Shown here: in pieces, positions 8,542 to 16,871 of the stretch
Layout of the letters: each line of letters starts with the position of its first letter
Numbering within the stretch: position 1 is the first letter of the stretch
Assembly: GCA_021324755.1 (NCBI GenBank)
Contig: JAJPIL010000028.1
Coordinates: 1 to 64,000 of the forward strand
Source: Pseudomonadota bacterium
Lineage (GTDB): Bacteria > Desulfobacterota > Binatia > Binatales > Binataceae
DNA length: 64,000 bases
Direction of reading: 5' to 3'
Notes under the pieces: model-generated
What the model saw: the letters and a program-made list of their open reading frames with translations, nothing else
The model's database searches: none
What the model was told of the DNA's origin: nothing
Translations under genes and position numbers: made by a program

Positions 8542-9633
8542 GTGGTCGAAGCCAACCATACGATTATCGCAAGCCGAAGCCCCCAGGCCTGTACCGCCTC
8601 AACGTTGCGCAAAAAAGCTCGGATTCTGGTACTTCAAACCGGCTTTTTGGGCGATGTAATTCTGGCCACAGCGCTGTTTGAGCCGCTTTTTTCAGCCGGT
8701 TACGAAGTTTACGCCCTGGTAAGACCGGAACATAAGCCGTTAATCGAGGAAGACAGTCTAATCGCCCAGGTGCTAGTCGATGACAAGCGCGGCTCTAGAA
8801 GGGGGCTTCTCGGAATGCTCAATACCGCCAGAGAACTTCGTTCCTACTGCTTCGCGGCAGCGATTTCGCCCCATCGGTCACACCGCACTTCGCTGATGCT
8901 TGCTTTGAGCGGAATTCCGCGACGAATCGGATTTAACACGAGCCCTTTTTTGCGTCTTTTCACGGATTTGGTGACCCCGTCGCGCGGATGCCATCAGCTT
9001 GAACGCAACCTTAGCCTTTTGGAACCGCTGGGAATCTCGGTCTCGAAACCCGATATGCGCTTATGCGTGCCGGAGAAGGCGTCGCGGGAAGCAAGCGCGA
9101 TCCTTTCCGGCGCCCGAGGGGCACTAGTCGGTGTGGCGCCCGGCTCGGCATGGGCAACCAAAAGGTGGCCGCCGGAGCGATTCGGGCAAGTCTTAAGCCA
9201 CCTGCGCCGTTCAGTCGAGTTTACGGCCGTGATATTGGGTGACGAAACCGAGCGCGAGATCGCCGCGCAAGTTGCGCACCAGTGGGATGGGCCAACTATC
9301 GATCTTGTGGGCAAGACCGACCTACAAACTCTGTGCGCGGTTATACAACGGCTAGACCTTCTGATTTGCAATGACAGCGCCCCCGTACATATCGCCGGAG
9401 CTTATCGAATTCCCACGGTAGCGATCTTTCTTGCTACCCATCCGAATTTCGGATTCGGCCCAATCCTTCAGCCGTTTCGAATCGCCCAAGTAGAAGACCT
9501 TGCGTGCCGACCATGCGCTAGGCACGGCGGAACCCGCTGTCCCTTGGGTCATTTCGCATGCGCCTATCGGCTCGAGGTGCAAACGGTTGCCGCGGCTGCA
9601 CAGGAACTTTTGGCTCGCAATCACAGACGATGA
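8542..9633 (+). CDS. waaF: ADP-heptose--LPS heptosyltransferase (GT9)
   Basis: Glycosyltransferase family 9 protein of 363 residues that adds L-glycero-D-manno-heptose to the inner core. The N-terminal acceptor motif is VLQTGFLGDVILATALFEPLF. The C-terminal ADP-heptose site contains GVAPGSAWATKRWPPERF and NDSAPVHIAGAYRIPTVAIF. A Cys-rich tail (about 320-345) is common in GT9. The start is GTG 8542; the first 25 residues are not conserved, so a later start is possible. The TGA overlaps the next ATG (ATGA at 9630). WaaF (heptosyltransferase II) is my best choice over WaaC, by sequence style only. Confidence 0.8.
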   Translation: MVEANHTIIASRSPQACTASTLRKKARILVLQTGFLGDVILATALFEPLFSAGYEVYALVRPEHKPLIEEDSLIAQVLVDDKRGSRRGLLGMLNTARELRSYCFAAAISPHRSHRTSLMLALSGIPRRIGFNTSPFLRLFTDLVTPSRGCHQLERNLSLLEPLGISVSKPDMRLCVPEKASREASAILSGARGALVGVAPGSAWATKRWPPERFGQVLSHLRRSVEFTAVILGDETEREIAAQVAHQWDGPTIDLVGKTDLQTLCAVIQRLDLLICNDSAPVHIAGAYRIPTVAIFLATHPNFGFGPILQPFRIAQVEDLACRPCARHGGTRCPLGHFACAYRLEVQTVAAAAQELLARNHRR

Positions 9634-10877
9634 AACAGCTTGTATCCTGGACATCTACGGATAGCACGCGCAGATGGCTGGCTTGGGGAATCGTGGCCTT
9701 ATACCTTGTCGGCTTGGCGATCGCGTCAGCCCTACGTTACCAAGGCGACTTTGCTATTTACTACCGTGCCGGCAAGCGTTTTCTTGCTGGTGCCGACTTG
9801 TATCCCAGCTCTGACGGAAGCAAGTTTCTGTATGCTCCAGTATTTGGGATGCTGTTCGCGCCGCTCGCGCTGCTTCCTCGCCCGGCCGCCCAGTTCGTTT
9901 TTTTTATTCCTAACGGGCTTGCCTTGATAGCCTTCATTTGCGCTAGCTACAGAATGCTCTTCGGTGCCGAAAAGCAAATCACTGCCGCGCTAATTTTATG
10001 GCCGACACTGTTTTGCGTGCGTTTCATTAACAACAACGTCGAGCATGGTCAGCTCGATATAATCGTTCTTGCACTAGTGGTCTGGAGCATAGTCATGGCG
10101 CAAAACGGAGCATGGAAGACTGCGGGCGCGTTAGCCGGTTTCGCCCTGATGACCAAGCCTCTGGCGCTTGGTGCGCTCCTTTACCTGCTTGCAACCCGAA
10201 AGTACGTAGCGTTGGTCTACACCTTTGTCTTCGTTGCGCTTTTGCTGGCTTTACCGATACCGTTCACTGGGGTAGATCGCGCAGTCGCTCTGAATCTGGG
10301 GTACGCGCACGCGGTCGCGTCAATGGGTTCGAGCTATCGCCAAACGACGATTAATCAGTCGGTGTCTGCGGTGGTATTTCGTATCTTAAGTGCCGAGGGC
10401 GTCTTTAAGGAAACGCTCGAACCAGTAGCGCGCTGGGCTGGGTATTTTTACTTCGCGATAAGCGTTATAGGGCTGTTGCTCTGGTTGCGCCACACCTGGA
10501 ACGAGGGCGCTCCATCGCCACAGCATCGACTCGCTGTGGGCGGGCTTTTCGCTCTGATTCCTTCATTGAGCGCCATAGCCTGGAAGCACTACTTTGTCGC
10601 GCTCTTGGTCCCCTACATGGCGCTCGTCGCGCTTCTCGGACAAGCCGCATCGTTGAAGCGACCGGCGCGAACCGTAGTGTGGATGCTCGTATCTTTGTCG
10701 GTTCTCCTAAATTTTACTGGTGGCGATCGGTTGAATCGTGCGCTGCTCTTCTATGGAGGGCACTTGCTTTCATCCTTGATGGTTTTAACGGCGCTGATCG
10801 TTGCCGCCGTTTCGCTTAACGACAAGGTCGAGCTGCAAGAAGGCTCCGACACTCGGCAAAACTATAACATTGCCTAA
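9630..10877 (+). CDS. GT87-type (DUF2029) integral membrane glycosyltransferase
   Basis: A 415-residue polytopic membrane protein with about ten hydrophobic segments. It resembles the DUF2029/GT87 family of polyprenyl-phosphate-sugar-dependent transferases (mannosyltransferases in mycobacteria). Family traits are the early acidic loop RYQGDFAIYYRAGKRFLAGADLY, the FLYAPVFGMLFAPLALLP segment and NVEHGQLDIIVLALV. ATG 9630 overlaps the heptosyltransferase stop. The position inside the core-oligosaccharide operon suggests it decorates LPS or core from the periplasmic face using a lipid-linked sugar; the sugar and acceptor cannot be read from sequence. Confidence 0.72.
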   Translation: MKQLVSWTSTDSTRRWLAWGIVALYLVGLAIASALRYQGDFAIYYRAGKRFLAGADLYPSSDGSKFLYAPVFGMLFAPLALLPRPAAQFVFFIPNGLALIAFICASYRMLFGAEKQITAALILWPTLFCVRFINNNVEHGQLDIIVLALVVWSIVMAQNGAWKTAGALAGFALMTKPLALGALLYLLATRKYVALVYTFVFVALLLALPIPFTGVDRAVALNLGYAHAVASMGSSYRQTTINQSVSAVVFRILSAEGVFKETLEPVARWAGYFYFAISVIGLLLWLRHTWNEGAPSPQHRLAVGGLFALIPSLSAIAWKHYFVALLVPYMALVALLGQAASLKRPARTVVWMLVSLSVLLNFTGGDRLNRALLFYGGHLLSSLMVLTALIVAAVSLNDKVELQEGSDTRQNYNIA

Positions 10878-10895
10878 GCCGGGCGACGTACAGCG

Positions 10896-11645
10896 TTGAA
10901 CGGAAGCTTGCACAGATACCTGCAAAGCCATTTCGACCGCCAGATAATCGGTGCCACCGACCTGTATTTGAAAGCTGAGCTTAGCGCTCGAAGTGCGTCC
11001 GTTCTGGACATCCTCAGACAGTTGGTGGGCGACGAAACGCGATGGAAAGGCAATCGCCAAAGTATCGCCTACGTCAAGCTGGACGGTATTCCGGAGCTAG
11101 TGGTCCGTCGCGGTCGGCGCGGCGGATGGGTTTCGCCGATGGTTCAGGATATCTATTTGGGTTTTCGGCCACGTCAGTTCGTCGAATTGGCGGTCGCAAC
11201 CAAGGCCTTTAGTCGCAGCCTGCCGGTTGCCGAGCCGGTCGGAGCCATAGTTGAGTGGCTCGCTCCAGGCATCTATCGAGGGTATTACTTGACGCGCAAA
11301 GAGAGCGGCTGCACGCTTTGGGAATTCGTTCAAAAAGCCCGGCCACGTAGCGAGCTCCTGGCCATTTTCAAGCAGGTTCGCCATGCTCTAGACGAACTTC
11401 AGCGTGCCGGCCTCTACCATCGCGACCTTACTTTGCATAACTTTTTCGTGACAAATCGCGGACGCGAGTGCAGAGTGCTGGTTCTCGACCTCGACCGTGC
11501 CAGGTTTACCCAATCACCACTTAGCTCGCGCCTCCAAGAACGCAACCGTCGTCGGCTGCTCCGCTCAGTGCGCAAATTGGATCCGCTGGAAAAAATTTTC
11601 GATGACGAAGCGTTGTGTTGTCTCGGTTTGCATGAGAAACGCTGA
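10896..11645 (+). CDS. LPS core kinase (Kdo kinase/KdkA-WaaP family)
   Basis: 249-residue protein-kinase-fold enzyme of the lipopolysaccharide kinase family (Kdo kinase KdkA, heptose kinase WaaP). The catalytic loop is HRDLTLHNFFV (about residues 174-184) and the metal-binding segment is VLDLDRARF. The nucleotide-binding lobe is short, as in this family. TTG start at 10896, last gene of the 1-11.6 kb operon. It probably phosphorylates Kdo or heptose to give the inner core negative charge. A second family member lies at 18107-18988. Confidence 0.75.
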   Translation: MNGSLHRYLQSHFDRQIIGATDLYLKAELSARSASVLDILRQLVGDETRWKGNRQSIAYVKLDGIPELVVRRGRRGGWVSPMVQDIYLGFRPRQFVELAVATKAFSRSLPVAEPVGAIVEWLAPGIYRGYYLTRKESGCTLWEFVQKARPRSELLAIFKQVRHALDELQRAGLYHRDLTLHNFFVTNRGRECRVLVLDLDRARFTQSPLSSRLQERNRRRLLRSVRKLDPLEKIFDDEALCCLGLHEKR

Positions 11646-11658
11646 CTCGGCTTTTGCG

Positions 11659-12072
11659 CTATGAATCGCCTTCTTGGCGCTTTATCGCGATAGCCTCGAT
11701 TTCCACCAGCGCTCCGCGCGGCAAAGCTGCCACTTGCACTGTCGAGCGCGCCGGATATGGTGGGACGAAGTGCTCCGCGTAAACGCGATTGACCACCGCG
11801 AAATCCGCCATATCAGCCAGAAAGATTGTCGTTTTCACGACGTCTCTGAAAGTCATACCCGCCTGCGCAAGCACCGCCCGTAGATTGTCGAGCGCTCGTC
11901 TGGTCTGAGCTTCTACGCCACCCTCCACAAGTTTGCCGCTTTGGCGGTCAAGTCCAATCTGGCCGGAGCAAAAAAGCCACTCGTCGTGCATTATGGCTTG
12001 CGAATACGGGCCGATAGCTGCTGGCGCGAAGCTGCTCTCGATCGCTTTTCTTTTAGGCTTGCTCACACCCAA
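11659..12072 (-). CDS. ridA: RidA family enamine/imine deaminase
   Basis: 137 residues of the YjgF/YER057c/UK114 (Rid) family. It hydrolyses reactive 2-aminoacrylate-type enamines formed by PLP enzymes. Conserved features are the AIGPYSQAI N-terminal motif, the CSGQIGLD strand, and the C-terminal YPARSTVQVAALPRGALVEIEAIA, which includes the key Arg and the Glu that anchors water. The start is TTG 12072 or the GTG six nt downstream; neither affects the domain. Downstream of the (p)ppGpp synthetase gene on the same strand with a 69-nt gap; convergent with the LPS operon. Confidence 0.93.
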   Translation of the reverse strand: MGVSKPKRKAIESSFAPAAIGPYSQAIMHDEWLFCSGQIGLDRQSGKLVEGGVEAQTRRALDNLRAVLAQAGMTFRDVVKTTIFLADMADFAVVNRVYAEHFVPPYPARSTVQVAALPRGALVEIEAIAIKRQEGDS

Positions 12073-12141
12073 TCCCTATTTCTTTAAAATACGGCGAATC
12101 AGGCTAAAGCCTTCTTTTGACTCGAAACTATTATCAAACAT

Positions 12142-14379
12142 TCACTGCGGGTGGGATGGCCTGTGCTGGTCTACGCGCACGATTTTAAGGACGCCCTCCA
12201 CCTCGCCTAGGGCACGCAACACAGCGTTGAGCTGGCGAGCGTCACTGACGACTATTTCGAAACGCGAATATGCCCGTCCTTCGTCCCCAGACGTCCTCAC
12301 CTGTGCGCCGGTTATGTTGACCCCCACCGAAGCGATCGCCTTGGACATTGCGGCTAAAAGTCCCGGGCGGTCGACCGACATCACGTCCAGACGCACGGTG
12401 CGCGTCACGCTTGCACCGTCCTGCCAGACAACCGGGACGCGCCGCAACGGATCGTTGCGTGGGACAACAGGACAATCGATTAGATGAATAGTAACGCCCC
12501 TTCCACGAGTGATAAAACCGCAAATTGGCTCGCCGGGCAGCGGATTACAACATCCTGCAAAGCGCACCAAAACGTCGGAGAACCCCGAAACGAGAACCCC
12601 GCTTTTGCTTGGCCGCTCCGCGGCGGTTCGCCTCCCGTCCTTGCCAGGCCCGATACCGTCGCCACTGGTCTGCGCACTTGCGCCGTCGCCTTTCTCCGCG
12701 CGCAGGCGCTTCAGTTCCTCAGCTGTGAGCAACTTCGCCACAACCTGCGCTGGAGTGAGCAATCCATAACCCACGGCCGCAAGTAGCGCCTGAGCATTCT
12801 TGTACGAAAGCTCTTTGGCGGCTTCCTCGAGCCGTCCGCTCTTAATCAGCTGAGCCGTGGTATAACCCAAGGGAGCCAATTCCTGTTCCAAAAGGGCGGA
12901 ACCAAGTTCACGCGACCGCTCGGCCTGCTGCGCTCGCAAATAGGCTCGTATCCGACTCTTGGCGCGCGCTGTGACGACATGGGCAAGCCAGTCCTTGCTG
13001 GGTTTTTGACGCTCCGACGTGATGATTTCGACGACGTCCCCGGACTTGAGCTGGTAACGCAACGGGGCGATCCTGCCGTTGACGCGCGCTCCAGCTAGAT
13101 GGTTTCCGATCTCTGAGTGAATTCGATAGGCGAAATCGATAACCGTGGCACCGCGCGGAAAGTCGAATACGTCGCCTTTTGGGCTAAAGACGAAAACCTC
13201 TTCGGCAAAGAGATCATCCTTCAAATTGGCAAGGAATTCGTGGGGATCGCTCAAGTTCTGTTGCCATTCGATTATCCGACGAAGCCACGCAAAACGCTCG
13301 CTTTCGCGCAGCCCCTCGAACTTACCCTCCTTATAGCTCCAGTGGGCCGCAATTCCTTCTTCGGCCACGCGATGCATCTCGCGGCTGCGAATCTGGACCT
13401 CCATTTTTTGCCCGCGCGGGCCAATGACCGTTGTGTGAAGCGATTGATAGTTATTGGGTTTCGGCAGCGCGATGTAGTCTTTAAACCGGCCTGGTACCGG
13501 CTTCCAGCTCGCGTGAATTACGCCAAGAGCCTCGTAACACTCTCTGAGCGATTCGACGATTATTCGGAAAGCGACCAGGTCGTAAATCTGGTCAAACGGC
13601 AAATCCTCCTCTTCCATTTTGCGGCTGATCGAGTAGAAGTTCTTGAGCCGGCCGGTCACCTCCGCCTTGAGCCCAGCCTCCTCGAGCCTCTGCTTGATTA
13701 CCGCAATTACGGCTTGCACGTACTCTTCGCGAGCAGTTTTGGTCTGAGCAACAAGCCGCTCTATCTCCGCGTAACGTTCGGGATTTAGGTAACGGAAGGC
13801 CGCGTCTTCAAGTTCCGACTTGATCCAGTAGATCCCCAGGCGATGGGCCAAAGGAGCGTAAATCTCCAAGGTCTCGCGCGCGATCTCACGCTGCCTTTCA
13901 GGCGGAAGATGCTCCAGGGTTCGCATATTGTGCAGGCGGTCAGCAAACTTCACAAGCACGACTCGGATATCCCGAGCCATCGCAATGATCATCTTGCGAA
14001 AGTTTTCGGCTTGCTTCTCCGCCCTGTTCTGGAAGGTCATCCGCGAGACCTTGGTAACCCCGTCGACGAGCTGCGCGACCTCCGAACCGAACAGCTTTTC
14101 GACCTCTTCCAAAGAGGCCGGCGTATCCTCGACCACGTCGTGAAGCAATCCGGTCACGATCGAAGGCACGTCGAGCTTGAGGCGCGCGATGATTTTAGCG
14201 ACGTTCAATGGATGGGTGACAAACGGCTCCCCAGAGCGGCGAATTTGCCCCCGATGAAGCCGAGCGGCGTATTCGTAAGCGCGTCTTATCAAAGCCTCGT
14301 CGGCCTGGGGATTGTATTCCCGCACCCGAGCCAACAAATCGTTCAGTTCGGGTTCGTATGGCAGCTCGGCTAATTCCAC
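12142..14379 (-). CDS. spoT: Bifunctional (p)ppGpp synthetase/hydrolase (Rel/SpoT)
   Basis: 745-residue long RelA/SpoT homologue. The HD hydrolase domain (about 25-200) has His56 and the His80-Asp81 pair (GLLHDVVEDT), so hydrolysis should be intact. The synthetase domain follows with GRLKNFYSISRKM and RFKDYIALPKPNNYQSLHT. Then come a TGS domain (about 385-445) and a C-terminal ACT domain (RLDVMSVDRPGLLAAMSKAIA). Both activities are predicted, as expected for an organism with a single long RSH. GTG start at 14379, overlapping the gmk stop by 10 nt. The rpoZ gene normally found between gmk and spoT is absent. Confidence 0.95.
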   Translation of the reverse strand: MELAELPYEPELNDLLARVREYNPQADEALIRRAYEYAARLHRGQIRRSGEPFVTHPLNVAKIIARLKLDVPSIVTGLLHDVVEDTPASLEEVEKLFGSEVAQLVDGVTKVSRMTFQNRAEKQAENFRKMIIAMARDIRVVLVKFADRLHNMRTLEHLPPERQREIARETLEIYAPLAHRLGIYWIKSELEDAAFRYLNPERYAEIERLVAQTKTAREEYVQAVIAVIKQRLEEAGLKAEVTGRLKNFYSISRKMEEEDLPFDQIYDLVAFRIIVESLRECYEALGVIHASWKPVPGRFKDYIALPKPNNYQSLHTTVIGPRGQKMEVQIRSREMHRVAEEGIAAHWSYKEGKFEGLRESERFAWLRRIIEWQQNLSDPHEFLANLKDDLFAEEVFVFSPKGDVFDFPRGATVIDFAYRIHSEIGNHLAGARVNGRIAPLRYQLKSGDVVEIITSERQKPSKDWLAHVVTARAKSRIRAYLRAQQAERSRELGSALLEQELAPLGYTTAQLIKSGRLEEAAKELSYKNAQALLAAVGYGLLTPAQVVAKLLTAEELKRLRAEKGDGASAQTSGDGIGPGKDGRRTAAERPSKSGVLVSGFSDVLVRFAGCCNPLPGEPICGFITRGRGVTIHLIDCPVVPRNDPLRRVPVVWQDGASVTRTVRLDVMSVDRPGLLAAMSKAIASVGVNITGAQVRTSGDEGRAYSRFEIVVSDARQLNAVLRALGEVEGVLKIVRVDQHRPSHPQ

Positions 14380-14978
14380 GGCGCGAAATCTCTGCTAAGC
14401 CTACTGACCTTGAGCCGCTCCGCCACCGCTACCGCCCAGAGCTTCTTTACGGCTTCAGTACGTTCGGAATTGATAATTAGATAGTCGTACTCGGGGTAGG
14501 CCTGATATTCTGCCCGCGCCCTCGCAAGCCGCTCCTGAATGCGGACCTCGTCTTCGGTGGCGCGCTGGCGAAGCCGTATCTCGAGGTCGGCGAACGTGGG
14601 CGGAATGACGAAGATACGCACCACGTCAGGACCGTACAGCGCGCTTATCTGACGCGCGCCCTGAACGTCGATGTCGAGCAGCATGTCGCGGCCCTCCGCG
14701 ATCGCCCGCTCAAGGGGCAAACGCAGGGTCCCGTACCAGGCGCCGAACACGTTGGCATGCTCGGCTAGCTCTCCCCTGGCCAGCCGTTGTTTAAATTCGG
14801 CCTCGCTCACGAAATAGTAGTCCACACCGTCGACTTCCCCTTTGCGCGGAGCACGCGTCGTGAGCGATATCGAGAGTTCGAGCGCGGGAATCTTGTTCAC
14901 CGCCTCCCGTGCAAGCGTGGTTTTGCCCGCTCCAGACGGTGCGGAAAGTACGAAAAGTATACCACGGCGAGGCCTCAT
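14370..14978 (-). CDS. gmk: Guanylate kinase
   Basis: Phosphorylates GMP to GDP with ATP. The P-loop LSAPSGAGKTTL is near residues 11-22, TTRAPRKGEVDGVDYYFVS binds GMP, and DIDVQGARQI is the canonical Walker-B-like motif. I take ATG 14978 (202 residues) because a GGTGGAAG Shine-Dalgarno-like sequence sits 8 nt upstream; GTG 14993 would add five residues. It overlaps spoT, linking GTP supply and (p)ppGpp metabolism. yicC lies upstream on the same strand but is separated by a lipoprotein gene. Confidence 0.95.
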   Translation of the reverse strand: MRPRRGILFVLSAPSGAGKTTLAREAVNKIPALELSISLTTRAPRKGEVDGVDYYFVSEAEFKQRLARGELAEHANVFGAWYGTLRLPLERAIAEGRDMLLDIDVQGARQISALYGPDVVRIFVIPPTFADLEIRLRQRATEDEVRIQERLARARAEYQAYPEYDYLIINSERTEAVKKLWAVAVAERLKVSRLSRDFAPWN

Positions 14979-15207
14979 AAACAAAACTTCCACCTATAAG
15001 CCTAACCGAGCGTAGGAGCGCACGAAAGAGGCATCCGTGTCCTCGACGAGTCTCTCAGGTCACCGTCCGGACCTTATGCCCCTTGCGAACGCAGTAATCG
15101 ATCAATTATTGCTCGCAACTCTTGCTAACAGCCAACATCCGTAAAAGCTCCAGCCTCAGGCCAAGGATCCGCTTTTAGCTTCCAGGCGCTTTATGGGTCC
15201 TAAAACT

Positions 15208-15245
15208 TTTTAGAGTCCTTCTCTCTTCTAAGGACAGCGCTAAAA
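15208..15245 (-). terminator. Nested inverted repeat downstream of the lipoprotein gene
   Basis: GTCCTT (15215-15220) pairs with AAGGAC (15230-15235) across a 9-nt loop, and outer arms TTTTAG (15208-15213) and CTAAAA (15240-15245) extend the stem with a bulge. GGTCCTAAAA at 15196-15205 could instead pair with 15208-15218, so two hairpins compete for the same strand. It lies between the lipoprotein stop (minus strand) and gmk. A weak terminator or attenuator is possible; there is no clean U-run. Confidence 0.35.
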
Positions 15246-15268
15246 CGATTTCACGCGATTTTGTCCTT

Positions 15269-15730
15269 TTAACCCGGTCCTTGCTTGGCCGTCAAAAGCG
15301 GAGAGATGGCGCGAAAAATTTTATTTAAGGCCCAATTGATTCCGTCGAGCACCGGTACCAGCGGTCGCAACCACCACGGACGCGGCCCCAATTCGCCTAC
15401 CTTCTGAAGGTCATAAATACATTCGAAGGATATGTCGTCGTTGCTAAGCGGAATAACACCCTTTACCGGACAATCCAACGCGGCCTTTGCGCGCCATTGA
15501 TCGAGCTCGCTAGCAGTCGGGTCGGCAAGAGCGCGTCTTGCCTCCTTGAGGCAAGCCTCATTTATATGCTGGCCGCGCTCGAGCGTACCGCACGACGGCA
15601 AAAGCGACGGTACGGGTTCCTGGTTGGCACACCCAGACAATACCGCTCCAACTAGCAAAGCGATAGTTGAGGCGACAAAACGATACCATCCAGGCTTTAC
15701 CTCCGCTTGATCAGAACTTTCGATCGACAC
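15269..15730 (-). CDS. Putative lipoprotein of unknown function
   Basis: 153 residues with an N-terminal hydrophobic segment (about 19-33) ending in an ideal lipobox, LSGC, with the lipidated Cys at about residue 34. The mature part is short, has four further cysteines, and has a C-terminal amphipathic/hydrophobic stretch (PWWLRPLVPVLDGINWALNKIF). I recognise no domain. The start is GTG 15730. It stands alone between yicC and gmk with 265- and 290-nt gaps, so it probably has its own transcript. Confidence 0.6.
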   Translation of the reverse strand: MSIESSDQAEVKPGWYRFVASTIALLVGAVLSGCANQEPVPSLLPSCGTLERGQHINEACLKEARRALADPTASELDQWRAKAALDCPVKGVIPLSNDDISFECIYDLQKVGELGPRPWWLRPLVPVLDGINWALNKIFRAISPLLTAKQGPG

Positions 15731-15995
15731 TTAAGCTTTGTCCTGTTGCCAAACTCGCCTCAGACGCAACTATTAAACCGTCGTCATTAAACGTCGAGGC
15801 CAGCTTCCCACGCGACGCCAGAGACCGAACCGAATAACGTTGCAGCGCAAGCGTGAAAGAAGTCGAACCTTTTCCTCGCCAATGTCCTTGCACACCTTAA
15901 GAGCCACGTGTGGCGATCCACACACGCAAGGACGTTTCGGTTCGGAGGCTTTGCACGGCAAAATCGCAACTAGCCCCCGGTTAGACAAGCGTTTT

Positions 15996-16871
15996 TTATT
16001 CCACGTTTTGCACCTGCTCGCGCATTTTTTCGATCTCGCCCTTCATCTGAATAACTAATCGAGACAAGCTGATGTCTTGGGATTTGGCGCCTATTGTATT
16101 GGCCTCTCGGTTAAGCTCTTGCAGGATAAAATCGATTTCCTTGCCAACTGGCGCGTTGCGCCGGACTAGATCGCTCAGCGCCCTGAGATGCTCGATTAGC
16201 CTGACTATTTCCTCGCTGACATCGCCGCGCTGGGCCAAACTTGCCGCTTCTTCGAATAGCCGTTTTTGGTCCACGGAAGCATCATCCATCAGCGCGCGGA
16301 GCCTATTTTTGAAATTCTCGGCCGATGCCTTTTGCGCTCTTGCTGCCAGGCGTTTGGCCTCTAGCGCCGCGCTCCTCAGGCGCACAATTCTTTGCGCGAA
16401 GTCGCGTTCAAGGCTTCTGCCTTCACGCTTGCGTTCACGGTCCAGGGCCAAAAGCGCCTTTTTAAGCACCCTGTAGCCAAGGTTTAGCTGCGCGTGCCTA
16501 TCACTCGCCTCCTCTTCGACCACGAAAATTTCTGGAAGTCGCAAAAGCGACTCCGCGCTAATCGAGCCGTTCAGCTTGAGCAGGCGCGCAAGCTTACGTA
16601 TTTCGTCGACGTAGCGGCGCGCCAACTCAAGGTTCACTATTAGGCGGAAAGGTTTGGGCTTAATGTGCTCGAGACGAATCGAAACCTCGACACGGCCGCG
16701 ATTCACGTAGCGTTGGACAAGTTTTCGCAACTCTGTTTCCCACGCCGCCCAACCGCGCGGAAGCAGCAGTCTTACCTCCAGAAAACGCTGGTTCCAGGAG
16801 CGGACTTCCGCGCTGACGCGCACTCCGCGACCCTCGAGCTCGGCCCGCCCAAACCCGGTCATGCTTCTCAT
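15996..16871 (-). CDS. yicC: YicC family protein (endoribonuclease-like)
   Basis: 291 residues starting MRSMTGFGRAE, the family hallmark. The conserved C-terminal half is the DUF1732-type domain ending in GKEIDFILQELNREANTIGAKSQD. YicC proteins are reported to be oligomeric endoribonucleases or RNase-recruiting factors; the substrate here is unknown. ATG 16871 overlaps the stop of the upstream glycosyltransferase (TGATG), so the two are translationally coupled. yicC normally precedes gmk, which is retained here at one gene's distance. Confidence 0.92.
   Translation of the reverse strand: MRSMTGFGRAELEGRGVRVSAEVRSWNQRFLEVRLLLPRGWAAWETELRKLVQRYVNRGRVEVSIRLEHIKPKPFRLIVNLELARRYVDEIRKLARLLKLNGSISAESLLRLPEIFVVEEEASDRHAQLNLGYRVLKKALLALDRERKREGRSLERDFAQRIVRLRSAALEAKRLAARAQKASAENFKNRLRALMDDASVDQKRLFEEAASLAQRGDVSEEIVRLIEHLRALSDLVRRNAPVGKEIDFILQELNREANTIGAKSQDISLSRLVIQMKGEIEKMREQVQNVE

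Noticed and set aside
15052-15059. CTCTCAGG, reminiscent of a glycine riboswitch
   Set aside because: The GGAGAGA and CCGAAGGGG elements of the aptamer are missing, and no gene in the sense direction follows closely.
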